Shown here: in pieces, positions 14,223-17,890 of the stretch | Layout of the letters: each line of letters opens with the position of its first letter | Position numbering within the stretch: position 1 is the first letter of the stretch | Assembly (NCBI GenBank): GCA_035542475.1 | Contig: DATKLL010000203.1 | Location: 1-17,890, forward strand | DNA: 17,890 nucleotides | Direction: 5' to 3' | Source of the DNA: DATKLL01 sp035542475 | GTDB taxonomy: Bacteria; Desulfobacterota; Syntrophia; Syntrophales; UBA2185 | The notes under the pieces: generated by a model | What the model was told of the DNA's origin: nothing | The model's input: the letters and a program-made list of their open reading frames with translations, nothing else | Database searches by the model: none | Position numbers and translations under genes: made by a program

Positions 14223-14696
14223 ATGAAGACAAAGATACAGACCGGTAAAAAGGTAAATGATTTTACATTGAAAGATCAGAATGGTCAGGATTTCCAGCTG
14301 TCCGAGTATAGGGGCAAGAAAGTGCTCTTGTCCTTTCACCCCTTAGCCTGGACATCGATCTGTGCACTGCAGATGAAGGCTCTGGAAAAGAGCAAAAGGA
14401 CATTTGATAAACTGAATACTGTGGCAGTTGGTTTGAGCGTGGACAGTGTACCCTGCAAGGCAGCGTGGGCTAAAAGCCTGAAAATCAAAAAGACAAAAAT
14501 CTTGGCTGATTTCTGGCCACATGGCGGTGTCGCTAAATCTATGGGTCTCCTACGCTCGGAAGGGTTTTCGGAGAGGGCCAAGGTGATTGTCAATGAGATG
14601 GGAAAGGTCATATTCGTTAAAGTCTATCCCATCAAGCAGCTTCCTGATATGGGAGAAATTCTGGATGTACTGAAGTTGAATAAGAGTGATTACTAA
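14223..14696 (+). CDS. Peroxiredoxin-like redoxin (AhpC/TSA superfamily)
   Basis: A 157-residue thioredoxin-fold peroxidase that should reduce hydroperoxides through a cysteine thiol. The peroxidatic motif PxxxTxxC is present as PLAWTSIC (Pro40, Thr44, Cys47), and the active-site Arg as Arg118 in SERAKVIV. A second cysteine, Cys78 in VDSVPCKAAW, could act as resolving cysteine, although its position is not that of typical 2-Cys AhpC or of PrxQ; AhpE-like or one-Cys mechanisms are alternatives. There is no signal peptide, so it is cytoplasmic, unlike its neighbours. GGAGG at 14211-14215 precedes the start. It lies between an exported TPR protein and an exported Fe-S oxidoreductase, and is likely co-transcribed with them. 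Confidence 0.9.
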   Translation: MKTKIQTGKKVNDFTLKDQNGQDFQLSEYRGKKVLLSFHPLAWTSICALQMKALEKSKRTFDKLNTVAVGLSVDSVPCKAAWAKSLKIKKTKILADFWPHGGVAKSMGLLRSEGFSERAKVIVNEMGKVIFVKVYPIKQLPDMGEILDVLKLNKSDY

Positions 14697-14725
14697 GCTT
14701 TAGTGAATCAGTAGGGAGGAGTGTC

Positions 14726-15901
14726 ATGCATATTAAAAAAGGATATTCAAGGATGAAAAGAAGAGATTTCTTGAAGGTTGGTCTGGCAGGGACGACATCG
14801 GCTCTGCTTGGATGGGAAGGTCTTGCCAATGCAATAGACTACGCGTCATCGGGCTCTTTCGTCTTTCCCACGCCTGTCTATCGAGCGCTGGGAAGGACGG
14901 GATTGAAGATTACAATTGTAAGCTTCGGGGCAATGCTGACGCCGGAGTCGGAGGTGATTAGGGTCGCCTTCGATCATGGAGTCAACTACGTCGATACCGC
15001 ACGGCGATATATGGGCGGCAGGAACGAAGAAATTGTCGGAAAGGCCTTAAAAGGCAGGCGTGATAAGGTGTATGTGGCGACGAAGACAAAACCTTTATCG
15101 AAGTGGAAAGAAGACATATTCGATGATGTTGAGACTAGTCTCAAGGCACTTGGGACCGACTATATTGATGTAATACAACTTCATAATCTTACAAGCAAGG
15201 ACCGTGCATTCATACCGGAGACACGAGAAGCGCTTATAAAACTGAAAGAGCAGGGGAAGGTGCGCTTCTTCGGCATCACCACGCACACGAATCAGGCAGA
15301 GGTGCTGAATGCACTTGTGGACGATCATGACCGGTTCTTCGACATGGCCCTTGTGGGATACAACTTCAAGAGCAGCAAAGATGTAAAAGAAGCAATAGCA
15401 AGGGCCGCACAGGCTAAAATCGGGATCATTGCGATGAAGACGCAGGCAGGAGGTTATGAAACTGATGCACTGGGTCCGATAAGCCCGCACCAGGCAGCCC
15501 TTAAATGGGCACTGCAAAATAAGCACGTCACCGCTGCCATTCCCGGCATGAGAGACATGGCAGAGCTCAGGGAAGACATTGCTGTGATGGGAATGAAATT
15601 TGGATACCTGGACAAGCTTATCCTTAAACATTACGGTGCCGCTGTACGGCCTTACTACTGCCATCTCTGTGGAAAATGTGAAACGACCTGTCCGAAGGGT
15701 GTGGTTATCAGTACGATAAATCGTTGCCTTATGTATGCAGAGGCATATAAAAACGCTGAACTTGCGCGATCTACGTACAATGAGATCCCCGAAACTGTAT
15801 CTGCCGCTGCCTGTCGCGACTGTTCGGTATGTGTGGCAAGATGCGTCAACGGGCTTGATATCCCAAAGAAGATGACAAGGGCCAGAATATTACTGGCCTA
15901 G
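14726..15901 (+). CDS. Tat-exported aldo/keto reductase with two C-terminal [4Fe-4S] motifs
   Basis: A 391-residue fusion. A twin-arginine signal (KRRDFLKVG, 11-19, then a hydrophobic stretch ending near ANA at 36) predicts folded export with cofactors. The aldo/keto reductase barrel (about 48-300) retains the tetrad Asp90, Tyr95, Lys120 and His153 (QLHN), plus GITTHT (183-188). The C-terminus carries two Cys clusters of ferredoxin spacing: C312-x2-C315-x2-C318-x3-C322-P and C363-x2-C366-x2-C369-x3-C373. The order AKR then Fe-S domain is known in bacterial Fe-S AKRs, mostly cytoplasmic; a Tat signal adds periplasmic localisation, where NADPH is scarce, so electrons may pass via the clusters. 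GGGAGGA at 14714-14720 fixes the start at 14726; ATG 14753 would still keep the Tat motif. Substrate unknown. Confidence 0.93.
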   Translation: MHIKKGYSRMKRRDFLKVGLAGTTSALLGWEGLANAIDYASSGSFVFPTPVYRALGRTGLKITIVSFGAMLTPESEVIRVAFDHGVNYVDTARRYMGGRNEEIVGKALKGRRDKVYVATKTKPLSKWKEDIFDDVETSLKALGTDYIDVIQLHNLTSKDRAFIPETREALIKLKEQGKVRFFGITTHTNQAEVLNALVDDHDRFFDMALVGYNFKSSKDVKEAIARAAQAKIGIIAMKTQAGGYETDALGPISPHQAALKWALQNKHVTAAIPGMRDMAELREDIAVMGMKFGYLDKLILKHYGAAVRPYYCHLCGKCETTCPKGVVISTINRCLMYAEAYKNAELARSTYNEIPETVSAAACRDCSVCVARCVNGLDIPKKMTRARILLA

Positions 15902-15943
15902 AGAAAACTCAGAAAGTTGTTTGTCCCGAAAAGGAATGTCTTA

Positions 15944-16873
15944 ATGAACAAGACCGGCGTGATCATTTCAGTGGTTGTCAGTTTTATTTTTTTGTGGTTG
16001 ATATCCTTTTCGTGTGCGGTCATAGGCGCTGATACTTCAATCGAGAATGTTCTGCCTGCGGGCGGCTGTTCCAAAAATTGGGTTATTAAGGACAAGGCAG
16101 CTCTCTTCAATAGTGAAACCCTGTTCGATCATATTAATGGTGAAGCAGAGCTCTATTTCCCTTATGGGTTTGAGTTGCTCGCTACAGCCACATATGTGAA
16201 TAGAGGAAACCCGGAATCATGGATTGTAACTGATGTGTACAAGATGGGATCCCTGATAGATGCCTTCGGGATTTATTCCAACTACCGAAAAGTAAATTCT
16301 GCTTGGGTAAAAATTGGCGTTGAGGGATTTGTTTCTTCGTCTCAGTTGATGTTCTATCAGGACAGATATTTTGTGAGGCTGCAAGCAACCGGGACGACAG
16401 GCTTAAAACAGGACATATTCCTCGTTTGTGGCCGGGCCATCTCAAAGAACCTTCCATCAAATGCAGGCCCCCCTAAAGAGCTTGAGATTCTGAGAATACC
16501 GGGGATAGTACCGAAGAGTGAACGATATATCGCTAAAAGCCTCCTGGGGTATGCCTTCTTTCGCCGGGGCATCATAGCTGATGCAATTTTTAAAGACGAA
16601 CAGGTGCAGGTCTTCCTGGTACCCGAGGATTCTCAGGATGCTGCCCGAAAGGCTGTCGATCGCTATCGTTCTTATCTGAAGACAGAGGGGCAGACCATGA
16701 AAGAGACCGGGACACCAAATCAAATTTCCATAGAGGCTGTCGATCCCCTGTATGGAGGGGTATTCTTTGAGCAGTCAGGCCGCTACATCATCGGCGCCAT
16801 CAGACTTAAAAATCCTTCTGCCGCAAAACAGCTCGTTGAGAAGTTGCGAGGTCGTCTTGATAGCGCAAGATAG
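15944..16873 (+). CDS. Exported protein resembling DUF6599
   Basis: A 309-residue protein with an N-terminal signal or anchor (hydrophobic 5-28, possible cleavage near VIGA at 26-29). A region at 58-84, LFDHINGEAELYFPYGFELL, resembles the conserved block I associate with the uncharacterised DUF6599 family; this assignment is from memory and needs a profile search. Later parts contain alternating beta strands (YFVRLQATG, VQVFLVPEDS, GRYIIGAIRL) and an amphipathic C-terminus. Start: the frame opens at TTG 15917, but AAGGA nine bases before ATG 15944 favours the latter. It is the last gene of the TPR-redoxin-AKR run, 42 bases after the AKR, and converges with the GGDEF gene. Function unknown; it might be the periplasmic partner of the Fe-S AKR. 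Confidence 0.8.
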   Translation: MNKTGVIISVVVSFIFLWLISFSCAVIGADTSIENVLPAGGCSKNWVIKDKAALFNSETLFDHINGEAELYFPYGFELLATATYVNRGNPESWIVTDVYKMGSLIDAFGIYSNYRKVNSAWVKIGVEGFVSSSQLMFYQDRYFVRLQATGTTGLKQDIFLVCGRAISKNLPSNAGPPKELEILRIPGIVPKSERYIAKSLLGYAFFRRGIIADAIFKDEQVQVFLVPEDSQDAARKAVDRYRSYLKTEGQTMKETGTPNQISIEAVDPLYGGVFFEQSGRYIIGAIRLKNPSAAKQLVEKLRGRLDSAR

Positions 16874-16889
16874 GGTAATGGATTTGCAG

Positions 16890-17890
16890 TTAGATATGCC
16901 TTGTACTTTTTTTCTTCTTTGCCTCGTAAAGCATATCGTCTGCCTTTTTTAGGAGAGACAAAGCGTCATCATCAACCCTTTCTTCAATTTGCGATAACCC
17001 GCAGCTAATGGAAACCTGGATCTGGACGCCTTCAAAATTCAGCGGATGGTTGAGAAAATAGGTCTGCAGACGGTTAGTCAATTCTGAGGCCTCGTCGATG
17101 GGTGTATTGGGAAGAATGATAATAAACTCATCGCCGGCAAATCTTGCTACAACATCGCTCCCTCGGGTCATGTGCAATAAATGAGTTGCCACGTATTTCA
17201 GTACATCATCACCGGCCTTGTGGCCATAGCGATCATTCACCATCTTAAAATCATCAACGTCGATAAAAATGACAGTAAGTGGTGTCCTGTATCGTACAGC
17301 TCTCTCAAATTCCCTTTTAAGTATTTGTTCCAAGGACCTGCGATTCAACAATTCCGTGAGTGAATCTCGGGATGCCAATATGTTGAGCCTTTCATGAGCC
17401 ATCACATTTGACAGGCAGACAGAAAGAATTATAGCCAGCTGCTTAAGCAGGGTTGTATCCATATCGGGCACATACCGAAACTTTGAACTATCCGCTTCGT
17501 TCAGGCTGCCGATAATTTCACCATCAAGAGTTAGTGGAGCGATGGCAAGAGACTGGATGTGATAACTATACTGCTGGGGAAGCAATGCATGGAATGTTCT
17601 TAAGTCATCGTTAACGAGTACAGGTTCTGTTTTATTATTGGTAAGCTTTAAAAATAGATCTCTGTCTATAACGTTTGTTCGCTCTCTCAGGATTTCCGAT
17701 GTTGCTGACTTCTGAATCATGTCGGTAACGTCGCTTTGATCGATAAGCGAAATCCATACATAGGGAATCTTTAATGTGTCCTGAATTTCCGTTAATAGTC
17801 TTTCAAAGAAATCCTTAAAATTGAGGATAGATAAAACACTCGTTTCGATCTCGAAAAATTTTTGAGCAATTTCCTGATTCTCTTTAAGTC
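16890..17890 (-). CDS. DUF484-GGDEF diguanylate cyclase (5' end outside the window)
   Basis: The minus-strand frame is open from the window edge to the stop at 16890, so the start lies beyond 17890; ATG 17720 is internal, since upstream codons continue a protein-like sequence (LKENQEIAQKFFEIE, then PYVWISLIDQSDVTD). The upstream part is a DUF484/GAF-like sensor, ending in GSLNEADSSKF and PDMDTTLLKQLA. Counting from ATG 17720, the GGDEF domain (about 112-276) has FIDVDDFKMVNDRYGHKAGD (152-171), an intact inhibitory I-site RGSD (186-189), and AGDEF (195-199) as active loop. The Gly-to-Ala change at the first position is compatible with activity in other cyclases. It should make c-di-GMP from two GTP in response to an unknown signal. 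It converges with the DUF6599-like gene, 16 bases apart. Confidence 0.93.
   Translation of the reverse strand, partial: LKENQEIAQKFFEIETSVLSILNFKDFFERLLTEIQDTLKIPYVWISLIDQSDVTDMIQKSATSEILRERTNVIDRDLFLKLTNNKTEPVLVNDDLRTFHALLPQQYSYHIQSLAIAPLTLDGEIIGSLNEADSSKFRYVPDMDTTLLKQLAIILSVCLSNVMAHERLNILASRDSLTELLNRRSLEQILKREFERAVRYRTPLTVIFIDVDDFKMVNDRYGHKAGDDVLKYVATHLLHMTRGSDVVARFAGDEFIIILPNTPIDEASELTNRLQTYFLNHPLNFEGVQIQVSISCGLSQIEERVDDDALSLLKKADDMLYEAKKKKSTRHI

Noticed and set aside
16844..16868. TTGCG/CGCAA stem near the end of the DUF6599-like gene as a terminator
   Set aside because: A five-base stem with a 15-base loop and no T-run is within chance expectation.

Overview
The window (about 17.9 kb, moderately AT-leaning) reads as chromosomal DNA of an anaerobic or facultative Gram-negative bacterium, most likely a member of the former Deltaproteobacteria (Desulfobacterota, for example a Syntrophales-like lineage). 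This rests on the gene set: a fused ADP-forming acyl-CoA synthetase in beta-alpha order, a DUF374 acyltransferase, a small phasin next to a UbiB/ABC1 kinase, a Tat-exported aldo/keto reductase with two ferredoxin-type Cys clusters, a TIGR04076-like protein and a DUF484-GGDEF protein. The lineage is an inference from family distribution, not proven. I see no transposase, integrase, tRNA, rRNA or CRISPR array.

Layout. (1) 1-144 is the 3' end of an unidentified membrane-like gene. (2) 330-1199 is a fumarylacetoacetate hydrolase-family enzyme, followed by about 630 bp of sparse DNA with one weak small ORF, a palindrome and a strong hairpin. (3) 1830-5774 is a tightly spaced plus-strand set: HtrA/DegP protease, endonuclease III-like glycosylase, PHP-domain phosphoesterase, DUF374 acyltransferase. 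A perfect 16-bp parS sequence (ParB binding site) lies inside the PHP coding sequence at 4370-4385. (4) 5785-7589, minus strand: fabD (malonyl-CoA:ACP transacylase) overlapping by one base an exported glutaminyl-peptide cyclotransferase. (5) About 420 bp of AT-rich intergenic DNA with several inverted repeats, then a TIGR04076-like protein (8013-8459). (6) Minus strand: a 729-aa acyl-CoA synthetase (8520-10709), divergent from a phasin-like protein and a UbiB-family kinase (10875-12875) that have a clear sigma70-type promoter. (7) 13020-16873, plus strand: exported TPR protein, peroxiredoxin-like redoxin, Tat aldo/keto reductase with two [4Fe-4S] motifs, exported DUF6599-like protein; an apparent operon and perhaps an uncharacterised envelope redox unit. 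(8) 16890-17890, minus strand: DUF484-GGDEF diguanylate cyclase, cut by the window edge.

Functional picture: the genes are mostly housekeeping (envelope proteolysis, DNA repair, lipid assembly, malonyl-ACP supply, acyl-CoA energy conservation, quinone/lipid-linked kinase, c-di-GMP signalling). The two most interesting items are the parS site, which suggests the locus lies in the replication-origin-proximal domain of the chromosome, and the TPR/redoxin/Fe-S aldo-keto reductase/DUF6599 cluster, whose substrate cannot be read from the sequence.

Four starts given here are internal to the longest possible frame because a ribosome-binding site or signal peptide points to them (1830, 8013, 10709, 13020); 15944 is likewise preferred over an upstream TTG.
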